From contig CALSCO010002280.1 of the NCBI GenBank assembly GCA_943704415.1, forward strand, positions 1 to 33,150: a stretch of DNA of 33,150 nt, written 5' to 3'. The stretch is from Parvularia atlantis (lineage: Eukaryota; Opisthokonta; Rotosphaerida). The notes under the pieces were generated by a model. The model was not told the origin of the DNA, did no database searches, and saw nothing but the letters and a program-made list of their open reading frames with translations. Shown piece by piece: positions 1-10,752 of this stretch; the stretch's first letter is position 1; each line of letters starts with the position of its first letter. Position numbers and translations under genes: made by a program.

Positions 1-99
1 TGCCTGTTGCGGATGGCCGACCGCGTCCGTTCGCGCGCGCAGTACCAAGAGTACTCGCCCTCGCAGGAGAACCCGCTGTACGAGCAGCCTCCGCAGTAA
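1..99 (+). CDS. 3' end of an unidentified protein-coding gene
   Basis: An open frame reaches a TAA stop at 97-99. The last residues read YQEYSPSQENPLYEQPPQ. The stretch just before them (about 20-42) ends in GCGCGCGCAG, the acceptor form used throughout this window, so the final exon probably starts at position 43 and the first 42 bases may be intron. The tail contains an NPLY sequence, but that is too little to name a family. The stop is supported by the lack of any continuation and by the BIG gene starting about 270 bp downstream on the same strand. Confidence 0.5.
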   Translation, partial: CLLRMADRVRSRAQYQEYSPSQENPLYEQPPQ

Positions 100-366
100 T
101 GCGCGTGGCGCTCGTCTTCCCCTGTCCGTCTGTGTGTGTGTGTGTGTGTGTCACCCAGTTTGCACTGATGTTTTGTGTTGGTCGATGCACAAGTGTTTTG
201 CACGCGTCGCTCGCTCATTCGTTCGCTCGCGCGCGCGCACCGTCCGCGCGGTTCGCGGCGCCGGCTGACGTCTGTCGTTGCGCTGCACCAGGTGCTCGCC
301 GTGCGCGCGCCGCCCTCCCTGTAGACTCGGGCGTGCTAGCTGCGTCGCGCAACCCCTTTGTGAGCG
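100..366. other. Intergenic region with a TG microsatellite, upstream of the ARF-GEF gene
   Basis: No gene is recognised here. It holds a TG dinucleotide run at about 130-151 and a GC-alternating stretch near 220-240. A CTGAC followed by CACCAG at about 266-291 resembles the branch and acceptor pattern of local introns, so the ARF-GEF messenger may carry a 5' UTR intron. No convincing TATA box is seen. Confidence 0.5.
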
Positions 367-3300
367 ATGGACGGTACGTCGACTGCGCCGTCGCTCGTCA
401 CGCGCAACGTCTTCGTGCGCTCTACGCTGGAGAAGTTCGTGGCCGAGCGCGACGTGCGGCGCAACAAGGCGCTCTTCGGCGCGTGCAAGGCCGTGCTGGG
501 TGCGTGGCTCGCGCACGTGCGGCGTCGTCGGGGATCCCTCTCCGGGCGGCGCCGCTGCGCGCCGTGGGGCTCGCCCACGAAGGGTCTCTGACGCGCTTGC
601 GACGCGCCCGCGATGCACCCGCGACGCGCTCGCGACAGACCGCGTGAAGAAGAGCGACGCGCCGAGGTGCCGTGGTCCCTATGAGCCCACTTGCGCATCG
701 CTTACTTCACGCTTCGATGCGCGTTCTGTACATAGCGCGCTGCGTGCTGCCGAGTACCTGGAGCCTTACTTTATTGCGCTCACGACGCGCCACGCCAAGG
801 TCGTGAGCATCGCGCTGGATGGCCTTGAGGTGCAGCTCGTGGTGCTGCTGGTCGCGTATCGATCGATGGCTCATGATCGGCGCCAGAAACTGATCGGGTT
901 CGGCTCGCTCAACGGCTCTGAGGTCTTTGCCGTGGTCGAGGCCGGCGCCGTCAAGTCGCCCGACAGTGCCGTGAGTGACGACGGAGATGACGATGAGCGC
1001 GGCTCGGGTGCCGGCACGGTGCTCGTCATTGAGCAGATTGTCGAGGCCGTCTGCGCCGCCTACATCCCGCCGCGCGACGACGAGAAGCCCAACCCGGTCG
1101 CGTCGCAGCTCGAGCAGCTGATCGTGAAGGTGCGCGTCTGTGTTTGTCGTCTAACGGCGTGGCTGATCGCCGCCGCGCAGGTGTTGATCACAGCGCTGTC
1201 CTCGCCGTCCGCCAAGCTGCACGGGCATCAGCTGCTCAAGGCCGTGCGCACGGTCTACAACGTGTACCTGCAGACCAAGGTGCGGGTGTACCAAGGGGGC
1301 TGCTGCGAGCGCTGACGCCGGGGTGACGCGGCAGGATAAGGTCAGCCACACGACGCTGCGGCTCTCGCTCACGCAGGTGGTCAATCTCATCTTCCAGCGC
1401 ATGGAGGGCTACGCGCAGGTGCGACGAACGGCACCGCGCGCCGCACACACTGTGCCTCACTCGCAAGGCAGGGCCTGCACTACACCGCCGGCGAGCACCG
1501 CTCCGAGCTCGGGTACACGGCCGAGGCGTCGCCCGCGGTCGAGACGCCCGCGCCGCGCAAGGCCGAGCAGGCTGTGACACAGAGCGCACCGCCGTCGGCT
1601 GCTGTGACCGAAGACAAGCGACCCGAGGCGCCAGCGGTGCGTGCGCACGTGCTGACTGTGCGTTTGCTCACCATCGGCAATGCAGAGCGCGCCGCTACCT
1701 GACGAGCCCGAGGACGACGACAGCGACGAGGACGACAACAACGCGCTGCGGCCAAACAACGGCGTCGCACGCGCACAATCCCTGGCACATGCAGAGACCA
1801 GCACGGGTGCGGATGCGGTTTGTCGTTGCCGGCGCACCGAACACTGCGGGACGCGCAGAGCCCGAGGAGGAGGACGACGACGAGCCGCCAACGCCGTCGC
1901 ATGACGACCGCGACGCGTCCGACGCGGCAGAGGCGGCCGTGGTGGCGGCGACGGCCCGGAACGCGATCAGCGCGGCGATGCTGGACGCGACGGTCATCGC
2001 GGACGAGTCGGACGAGGTGCAGGGCGGTGTGGCCAAGCCGCGCGTGGCAGAGCAGGAACCGGGCTCGTCAACGCCGTCGCGTGGCAGCAGCGGTGCATGG
2101 ATGCGTGCGTGGACGACGGCCGCGTGCTGATGGTGCCATGCGCAGCGTCACCGATGGTCGCTGCTGCGTCGCCGTTGAACCGCGCCGACCCAAGCAAGGG
2201 CAACCCGTCGTATGGCAAGATCTTCGTCATGTACAAGCAGATGGCGCAAGCGGAGACGAACGCGCAGTGCGGGTCGCGTCGCTGCCTGCTGGTGTGGCCA
2301 CTCACGCGCGAGCGTGCGCGCAGGTACGCGCAGATGTTCAACGCGCAGCTGCAGAAGGATGCGTACCTCGTTCTGCGCTCGCTGTGCAAGATCGCCAACA
2401 AGCCGACGTGCGTCTGCCGTGGCTCATGTGCTGCCCTGATGCCCGCCGCAGCACTTCGACCGAGCTGACGTCGCAGGCCGTGCGCTCCAAAATCCTGTCG
2501 CTCCAGCTGCTGCTGCAGATCCTCCAGCAGGCCAGCAGCGTGTTCCAGATGAGCGATCTCTTCGTCGCCGCAATCCAGAAGTGTGCTTGCGGCCGTGCAC
2601 CCAGAGCGTACGCTGACGCCGGCCCGCGCAGGTACCTGATTGTGACGATGGTGAGCAACGCGTTCAACGCCGTCGCGCCCGTGTTCTCATACACACTGAA
2701 GATCTTCCACGTGCTGCTAACCAAGTTCGCGGCCAAACTGAAGGTGCGGTGTTGGCCATGTGCGTATGGCTCATGCGCTGACCGGCTCGCGCGCAGTACG
2801 AGATCGACGTCGTTTTCAAGGAGATCTTCTTCAAACTGCTGCAGTCGAAGAACGCGATGTTTGAGCAGAAGACGCTGTTGCTTGAGGCTCTGTGCAAGAT
2901 CGTCGCCGTGCCGCAGACGCTGCTCGAGATCTACCTCAACTACGACTGCGACCCGGACTCGCTCGACTCGAACCTCTACGAGCGGTGCGTTGCGTGGCGC
3001 ACATCCCGCGCAGTCAGCTGAGGAGCACGGCACGGTACGTAGGCTCGTCGCCGAAATCTGCAAGGTCGCGCAGATGCGCCTGCCGCCGGCCGACGACAAG
3101 GGCGGGCTGCCGGAGGAGTACAAGCTCAAGGCCAAGGTGCGCGCCTGCACGGCTGTTGTGATGTGTTGCTCACCAATTGTGGCGCAGGCGCTCGAGTGCG
3201 TCGCGACGCTGCTGCAGTCGCTCGTCGTGTGGGGCAAGGAGCACGGGATCGGCGCGGCGCCGGTGGCGTACCGTGCGCGCGATCGCGTGGAGCGGTTCCG

Positions 3301-6300
3301 CTGACGCAGTGTCTGCCAGACAACGAACGCCGACAAGAGCGACAAGGCGGACGTGAAGGAGGCCGAGGAACCGTCACGGCCCGTGTCGCTGTCGTCGTCG
3401 CTCACCGGTGCGTGCTGGCTGCTCCGCCGCTGATTGTGCGCCGACGGGCCGGCGCAGAGGTCGTCAAGGCCGACAACCCGGAGCAGTTTGAGCAGATCAA
3501 GAACATGAAGCACCTGCTGGCCGAGGGCATAACCAAGTTCAACTTCAAGCCGAAGAAGGTGCGCCGCTGCTGTTCGGGGCCGTGAACGTGCACTGAGCCG
3601 TGTGCGCGCACAGGGCGTCAAATTTCTGTTGCAGCATGGCCTGATCAAGAGCGAGACGCCGAACGACATCGCCGCGTTCATGCTGCACACCGTCGGGCTC
3701 AACAAGACGGCGATCGGCGAGTACCTCGGCGAGGGGTACGTTCCGCCGCGGCAGCGCACGCGCGTGCCGACGAGGGCTCGGTGCGCAGCGACGACGACAT
3801 CATCCCGATCATGCACGCGTTCGTGGACCTGATGGACTTCAGCGGGCTTGACTTTCTCGGGGCGCTGCGCCGCTTCCTCAACCACTTCCGCCTGCCGGGC
3901 GAGGCGCAGAAGATTGACCGCTTCATGCTCAAGTTTGCCGAGCGCTTCGTGAACAACAACCCGGGCGTGTTTGCGAACGCCGGTGCGAGGGCCGTGCGTG
4001 CTTGGTGCGGAGCTGCTGACGCGCACACCAGACACGGCCTACGTGCTCGCGTACTCGGTGATCATGCTCAACGTCGACCAGCACAACCCGCAGGTCAAGA
4101 AGCGCATGACAAAGGCCGAGTTCATCAAGAACAACCGCGGCATCAACAACAACTCGGACCTACCGGACGAGGTGCGCGCTCGTTTGTCGGGTGTGCGAAA
4201 GGCAGCTTGACCCTGTGTGCGGGTTCGCAGATGCTCGTCAGCATCTTCGATGACATCAGCCACAACGAGCTCAAGATGAAGGACGAGGAGGAGAAGCAGG
4301 GCGCCAACACGATGGCCTGTGCGCTGCGGTGCTTGCCCGCCCTGCGCGTCGACTGACGGCCCTGCGCGCGTGTGCGCCGCAGTGGAGCTGGGCAAGATGA
4401 AGGACAAGCGCGCGGCGTTTGCGATGGAGTCGCGCGAGATCCTCGAGCGCACGCAGGTGCGCCTTGCTGCGTTTGCAGAGACGCGGAGCCTGACGTGGGC
4501 GCGATCGCAGGCGCTGTTCAAGGAGGGCCGCCGCACAACCAAGACCGTGTTCTACTCGGCCTCGCGCGTGGAGCACATCAAGCCGATGTTTGAGGTGTCG
4601 TGGATGGCCATCCTCGTCACGGTCAGCGCGCCGCTGCAGGACCTGGACGTGCGTGGCACTTGCGTAATCGCGCGGCGTGCGGGCTGAGCGAGGCACCGTG
4701 CACAGGACCCGCTGCTGGTGCAGATCTGCCTGGACGCGTTCTTGCACGCGGTGCACATCAGCTGCGTCTTCTTCATGGATCTGCCAAAGAACGGTGCGTG
4801 CTTTTCTCGTGGCAAAATCGACGTCTGACCCTGTCCCTGCGCAGCGTTCTTGTCGACGCTGGTCAAGTACACGGGCGTGCCGATGCCGACGATCGCGCCG
4901 GTCACGCCGGTCACGCCCGCCCCGGCCGCAGCGTCGCCGTCCCTAGCCGCGCCGGCCACGAAGGACCGGCCGCGTGTACCGTTCGTGCCGCTCGCGCTCA
5001 AGCCGAAGAACGTGGCGGCGACGCGGTGCGTATTGCACTGGCGCAGCTGAGCAAGCTGACGCGCAACGCGACTCCAGGATTCTGTTGGACGCGGCGATCG
5101 TCTGCGGCAACTACTTTGGGTCGACGTGGCTGGACGTGCTCAAGATGATCTCGCAGCTGGAGCGCTTCAAGCTGCTGAGCGAGGAGACGATGGTGCAGGA
5201 CATCGCGGACAGCCGGCTGCGGATGGAGGGGTTAAAGAAGCGCGTATCGCGCTGCTTGCGTCTCTCGTGCGTCGTGCTGACACGCGGCGAGCAGGATCGC
5301 GTCGACGACGGACCTCGACCGCTCGAGCGTGCGCCTGCAGGAGGTATCAGCGAACCAGAACTTCCTTATGCAGGTTGACCGCATCTTCAGTGGGAGCCGG
5401 CTGCTGAGCGGGGTGCACGTCGCTGCTTGCGCTCTCGCGCGGCCGCTGACAGTCCATCTGCAGGAGGCGATCGTCGAGTTTGTGCGGCACCTGGCCGACG
5501 TGGCGCTGAGTGAGATCAACCAGCCGGACGAGCCGCGCATGTACTGCCTGCAGAAGGTGCGGCGCTGCGCCGCGTGGCGTGCGGCGCTGAAGCGCTTCGT
5601 CGCGCCAGATTGTCGAGATCTCGTACTACAACATGAACCGCATCCGCATTGAGTGGTCGCAGATCTGGGCGATCCTGGGCGACCTGTTCAACAAGGTGCG
5701 CGAGCGCGCGTCTGGCGTGCATGGCTGATGCGCACGCCTGCGTCAGGTCGGCTGCAGCGGCACGACCGAGGTGGCGTACTTTGCGATCGACTCGCTGCGG
5801 CAACTGTCGATGAAGTTCCTTGAGAAGGGCGAGCTCGCGCACTTCCAGTTCCAAAAGGTGCGCACATGCACGGTCGCAGGCACAGGTGGCTGATGCACGC
5901 TGGCCGGCAGGACTTTCTCGCGCCGTTTGCGCACGTGTTCCGCAACGTCGCCGACGTCAACGTGAAGGAGCTGGTGCGGCGATGGTGCTGTGCTGCGGCG
6001 CTCGCTTCTGACAGGCCGCGCGCAGATTGTGCGGTGCATCCAGCAAATGGTGTTTGCGCGCGCGAGCAGCATCAAGTCAGGCTGGCGCGTTGTCATGAGC
6101 GTGCTGCGGATGGGCGCGCACGAGAGCGCCGGTGCGTGGGTGACGGACAGCTGGGCTTAGTGGCTGACGGGCGGCGCGACAGAGCTGATCGCGAGCATGG
6201 CGTACGAGTCTGTGCGGGCCGTGTTTGACAACCACTTTGCGCTCGTTGTCACGCACGGCTCGTTCGCCGAGTACGTGAGCACGCTGGTCGAGTTTGCCAA

Positions 6301-9032
6301 GAACATCAACTTCCCGAAGCTCGGGTGCGCTGCCGGCCCTTGTGCGAGCGCGTGTGCTGAGCACCGCGGCGGCAGGCTGCTGGCCATGGACATCCTCGTG
6401 CAGATGCTGCCGGTCATGGCCACAATGTCGTCGCACCAGAAGCTGTTTGCGATCGGCGTGACGAGCGCGCAGACGTCGCTCGCGCTCGACAAGGACGGCG
6501 CCGCGGCAGAGGAGGACGTCGTCGTCGTGCACCCGGCGGTCGAGATGGACCTCGACAAGGCACGCTCACCGCGAGCCCTTGCGCAGCACGCTGACTCTCC
6601 TGCCCGCAGGAGCAGCTGATGGCGCTGGTGAAAAAGTCGGGTGACAACGACCTGCAGTTCTGGTTCCCGATCCTGTACGGCCTATTCGAAGTGACGATGT
6701 CGTGCGAGCTCGAGATCCGAACGCTGTGCGCCGCGCGTCTTGGGCGCGTTTGCGCGTGTGGATGCTCACTCGCGTCGCAGAGCGTGCTCGAGCCTGTTTG
6801 AGACGCTGCGCGAGCACGGCACGTCGCTGTCGCAGACGTTCTGGGACGTGATTTTCCGCGGCGTGCTGCTGCACATCTTCGACGACCTCACGCCGCAGAA
6901 GGCGCGCGCGGTCAAGGCGCGCGAGGCCGGCAAGATCGACCAGACCGAGTGGATCTCGACGACGCTCAGTGCGTGACGCGCCCGAGTGACGTGAACGTGG
7001 CTGACCCGTGCGCGCGACAGTTGTGGCGCTGCGCTCGCTCGTCGACCTCTTCACGTTGCTGTTTGGCGAGCTCACGTTTGTGCTCGAGTCGATGATGAAG
7101 CTGCTCGTGACGTGCATCTTACAGGGTGCGCTTATGTGGGCTGCGGTGACGCGAGCTGACAGTCTCTGGGCGCAGAGGACGAGACGATCGCGCGCATCGG
7201 CCTGACGTGCTTCGTGTCGATGATCAAGAACAACTTGAGTGCGTCCTCGCGTGTCGCTCACGGCAAGCAAGGAGTGCTCACCTGACATGCCGCAGATAAG
7301 CTGTCGGACGTGACGTGGGAGCGCGTCATGAACACGCTGCTGTTCCTGTTCACGTCGACGCTGCCGGTGCAGCTGTTGGCGTGGAAGCCGCACGCGGGAG
7401 GCGCGGTGGAGCCCGAGACGCCGCTGAGCTCGCAGAGCGAGCTGTTGGACGACCAGGGTGCGCGTGCTGGTTGGTTGTCACGAGTGGTTGACGTCGTGCG
7501 CAGCGAGCATCAGCAGCACGACCAACCAAATCGTCGAGACGGGCGCGCGGGGATCCTCGTTCGACGACAGCTCTGGTGCGTGGCTGCGGTGGTGCGCACG
7601 AGCTCGCCTGACGCGGAAGCGTGCGCAGACCATGCCGAGACGACGCCGTTCGCGCCCGCAAAGGGGTCGACACAGGGCGTACGTCGCGCCTGCTTCCTGC
7701 TTGCGCAATGCCGGCTGAGCAGTGACCGCGCGCCCGCGCGCAGCACACCGAGTATTCGCAGATCATGGCCAAGAGCACGCTGCAGCTGCTGCTCATCCAG
7801 ACGCTGAACGAGCTCATGAACACTCCGCCGTTCGACGTGTACCGCGCGATGAGCGCGCGCTTCGTGCTCGTTCCGGTCGAGTGCCTCGAGCGGTCGTACC
7901 GCTTCGCGCACGAGTTCAACATCAACATCCCGCTGCGCAAGTCGCTGCTAAAGTCGGGTGCGTGCCGCTGGTGGCCTGCTAGGGGCGCGGCTTCTGATCT
8001 CGCGGCAGGCTTCACCGACCGGCTGCCGAACCTGCTCAAGCAGGAGACGTACGCGTGCTCGTCGTACCTCGTGCTGCTGCAGCGCCTGTTTGTGGAGTCG
8101 GACCCGGCGTACGCGGCCGTGCGGCCGATCGTGCGGGCCAAGCTCTTTGCGTGCGTTGGCTGCGGTGCCGCGCTGCGTGTCGTTGCTGACCGGCTTCCGC
8201 GCGCAGGCTCATGAGCGAGATGCTGAGCTACTTTGACGAGCTCAACTACGCCAAGCTGACGCGCGAGATCGCAGCGTGGTCATCGCTGGTGCTGTTTGCG
8301 GTCGACGCGGTCGCGCGCCTGCCCGAGGACAAGGTGCGCTGTGCTCTGTCGCAGTGCACTGGCTGACACGTGGCGCGCGCAGTTTATCGAGCACGTGCCG
8401 GCGATGTACATGCCGCTCGTGGCACTGCTGGCGCACCCGCTGTCGGACGGGCTGCGTGCGGCGATTGTGAAGGTGCGCGGTCGTCGCGAGGATGGGTGGG
8501 CATTGACGGGTCGGTGCAGGTGTTTGAGCGCGTCGGCACTACGTTCCACATCGTCAAGCAGTCGATCTTGGACACCGAGGCGGCCACGAATGAGCGCGCG
8601 GCGCTCGAGGCACCCGTGAGGGCGTCTGTGGCAGAGGTGCAGCCCGAGCCGGAGGTACCACAACGGCAGCCGCTGCCTGAGCCTGAGCCCGAGCCACAAG
8701 AGCAGCCGCTGCCCGAGCCTGAGCCTGAGCCTGAGGCAGAGCCCGAGCCCGAGCCCGAGCCGCCGGTGCTGCAGCCGCCGACGCAGGCAGTCACCAACCC
8801 GTTCCTGCTGGACGAGGAGCTGGACCAGATACCCGGAAGCAGCGGTGCGGCCAAGGCCGAAGATAGCGACATCGACGATGGGCAGGACCTGGCGCACTTC
8901 CGGCCGGCGCGACAGATGATCGAGGAGTTTGAGCGGCACAAGGACGAGGTGCCGCCGCTGCCGCACGCGGGCGCGAGCGCGGTCGACAAGGACAAGGACA
9001 AGCACCGGTCAACGCGCCTGACATGGAGATAG
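367..9032 (+). CDS. ARFGEF: BIG-type Sec7 ARF guanine-nucleotide exchange factor (about 45 introns)
   Basis: Large ARF-GEF that loads GTP on ARF GTPases at the trans-Golgi/endosomes. The domain order of the BIG1/BIG2/Sec7p family is visible. The N-terminal DCB region is at about 367-1420, with [15 protein letters not shown] near 1240. The HUS region is at about 2460-3260, with the HUS-box motif NYDCDP near 2940. The Sec7 domain is at about 3450-4290, with [12 protein letters not shown], whose glutamic finger is the GAG at 3901-3903, then [14 protein letters not shown] and [17 protein letters not shown] helical repeats run to about 8560, including [16 protein letters not shown] and NLLKQET near the end. 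The ATG at 367 starts [19 protein letters not shown], which matches BIG N-termini. Well-defined introns include 830-886, 1130-1180, 1280-1334 and 1419-1471. The C-terminus carries an extra acidic Pro-Glu repeat tail (about 8640-8770) and ends at TAG 9030-9032. The protein is roughly 2,000 residues, slightly longer than human BIG1. The first two introns are the least certain part of the model. Confidence 0.95.
8640..8770 (+). repeat. Pro-Glu (PEPEPE) coding repeat in the ARF-GEF tail
   Basis: A run of GAGCCY hexamers encodes alternating proline and glutamate with a few Gln, Leu and Ala interruptions. It lies after the last HDS helices and is absent from the conserved core of the family. It is probably a disordered acidic linker that expands and contracts by slippage. 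Confidence 0.8.
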
Positions 9033-9098
9033 CCCGCGCACACGCGCTTTGTGCCCTTTCGTGTGCGATCTAGTTGTGCCCTGCGGGGCTCACAGTAC

Positions 9099-10368
9099 TC
9101 ACGGCTCGTGCTGCTCGACATTGCCCGTGCCCTGCAGCCCGTCGTAGAAGAAGAAGTTGTTGATCGGCAGCTCTTTGTGCGACACGACCTTGATCACCTC
9201 CTGCGCAAAGAAGCCGCCGACGATCGCCGCGACGGGCGCGACCTCGGCCAGCGCGCCCTCGCCCGCGCGCCGCACCGTCTCGTCGGCCACGAAGTCTGCG
9301 GGCAGGCCGGCCTCAATGAGCACGGCGCGCTGCACCGCCGCGAGCTCGTCCAGACACTTGGCGTCCGTGTCCGGGTCGGGCAGGGCGCCGTGGGCGGCCC
9401 AGTACCGCCAGAGGGCTGCGGAGGTGCGATAAGGACGCCGCACGTACTTGTCGACGCGGTGCGCACCGTCGAGGACGAAGCGCGTGCGATCGAGGCCGCG
9501 CCGCTTGCGCTCGCTCAGCTTAGCGACGTTGCGGGCAAGCGCGGTCTCCAGCGAGACGTAGCGCTCGTGCCGCGCCGTCACGACGGTCTCGGTCTCGTCC
9601 TTGTTGTGCTTGGCGGGCTGCTTGCGCTCCCTAGGTGGCGATCAGCGACGCGCGGCTGCCTAAGCGGCGGCGACGCACTCGATGTACTCGTGACGCTCGC
9701 CGAGGTCGGCGAAGACGAAGCCCAAGAGGCCGAAGACGTCGCCCGCGAAGAACGCGACGTCGCGCGTGCGGCACCGCGCGTCGAGGTCGATCAGCGCGGC
9801 GCGCGGCGCGTGCACGGCGCAGACGACGTCGTGCGCGGCGATCTCCTCGTCGCTGATCGCGGCCGTCTCGAGCGCGCGAAGCTGCAGCCGCGGGTTGAGC
9901 GCCACGAGCCGCGCTGTCGCGGCCTGCGCGCGCTGTGCACGTCGTGCTCAGATCGCGCGCGCCGTCTTCCGTTGTGGCGCGCACGTTGGCGCCAAGGGCC
10001 GTCGCCGGGTCGAGCAGGAAGTTGGCGACGAGGTCGTTGGGCGTGACGGGCGCGGGATCTGCGAGCGTGACGTGCGCGACCTGCGGCCCCGCCGCGATCA
10101 GCACGCGCGACGACGACGCCGACGACGACGACGGCAGCAGCTCGATGAACGCACGCCGGCGAGGACGATGTTCTTGCAGACCTCGGCCGCCAGCGCCGTC
10201 ACGCCCACGACGAGCACGCGCGCACGCTGGATGCTGCGCGTTCGATCGATGAGTGGCAGAGAGCGGTGCACACGGCGCGGCACACGGCGCGCACCGCTGC
10301 TGCGCGTCGACGCCCCACAGGCGGATCTGGCGGTCGTACAGCGCCGCGTCGTCGTTCGTCAGCGCCAT
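9099..10368 (-). CDS. SAE1: SUMO-activating enzyme subunit 1 (AOS1)
   Basis: Non-catalytic half of the SUMO E1 heterodimer, which with UBA2 adenylates SUMO in the nucleus. The ATG at 10368 begins an N-terminus with YDRQIRLWGVDAQQR, containing the conserved arginine that reaches into the partner's ATP site. Next come a ThiF/Rossmann strand (VLVVGVTALAAEVCKNIVLAG), then HVTLADPAPVTPNDL, then FFAGDVFGLLGFVFADLGE, typical of AOS1. The C-terminus has PVAAIVGGFFAQEVIK and NNFFFYDGLQGTGNVE before TGA at 9099-9101. Four short introns are inferred; one is about 10057-10132 (acceptor before VAHVTLAD) and another follows IEC near 9665. The glycine loop is altered (GVTALA where human has GLKGLG). The gene is convergent with the ARF-GEF gene, with only 66 bp between the stops. 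Confidence 0.93.
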
Positions 10369-10434
10369 CGATTGACGGAGATTGGCTGAGGCCGGGCTCG
10401 TCTATGCTGTGCCTAGTGCTGCGCGGGTGTGCTA

Positions 10435-10565
10435 GAGCGGCCTGAGCAGCAGAGTAACTCAAGTGCGACGGCTTGTCGAAGGCGGACGGTGCAAGCGCCC
10501 AGTTGGGCAATGGAGCGGCCTGAGCAGCAGAGTAACTCAAGTGCGACGGCTTGTCGAAGGCGGAC
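10435..10565. repeat. Perfect 53-bp direct repeat, two copies
   Basis: Identical 53-bp units lie at 10435-10487 and 10513-10565, separated by 25 bp of unrelated sequence, giving a 78-bp offset. Each unit contains GAGTAACTC (10452-10460 and 10530-10538), a 9-bp odd palindrome. Perfect identity points to recent duplication or to maintenance as a regulatory element ahead of SAE1. Confidence 0.9.
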
Positions 10566-10598
10566 AGTCTGAGTGATCACAACGATGAGCCGTGTTCA

Positions 10599-10614
10599 GC
10601 TGTGAGTTCACAGC
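10599..10614. promoter_or_regulatory. 16-bp inverted repeat GCTGTGA-GT-TCACAGC
   Basis: Seven-base arms form a perfect inverted repeat around a two-base centre. It lies 34 bp beyond the second 53-bp unit and ahead of SAE1. It could be a dimeric factor site, but no factor can be assigned from sequence alone. Confidence 0.4.
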
Positions 10615-10623
10615 CATGCACGG

Positions 10624-10676
10624 CAGCCAAGGGCCGTTGACCACGACCAGCAGCCAAGGCCGTCAACCACGACCAA
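10624..10676. repeat. Tandem pair of 27/26-bp units
   Basis: Two adjacent imperfect copies begin CAGCCAAGG and end CCACGACCA (10624-10650 and 10651-10676). They differ by one length change and a few substitutions. They belong to the same repeat-rich spacer ahead of SAE1. Confidence 0.7.
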
Positions 10677-10752
10677 CAGCACAGCGGCACGGCAGCAGCC
10701 GCCAAACCCACTGACTCGTGCATGATCATCACCGGCCAACATCAACAAACTC

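Larger units (their letters stand above)
10369..10752. other. Intergenic region upstream of SAE1, rich in short repeats
   Basis: No gene is seen. The region lies between the SAE1 start and the GnT-II stop, both on the minus strand, so it should contain the SAE1 promoter. It contains a perfect 53-bp direct repeat, a short inverted repeat at 10599-10614 and a tandem pair at 10624-10676, annotated separately. No TATA box is recognised. Confidence 0.7.

Noticed and set aside
2338-4035. Long minus-strand open frame (565 codons) opposite the ARF-GEF gene
   Set aside because: It is antisense to conserved HUS and Sec7 exons and shows no recognisable domain. Stop-poor GC-rich DNA gives such shadows.
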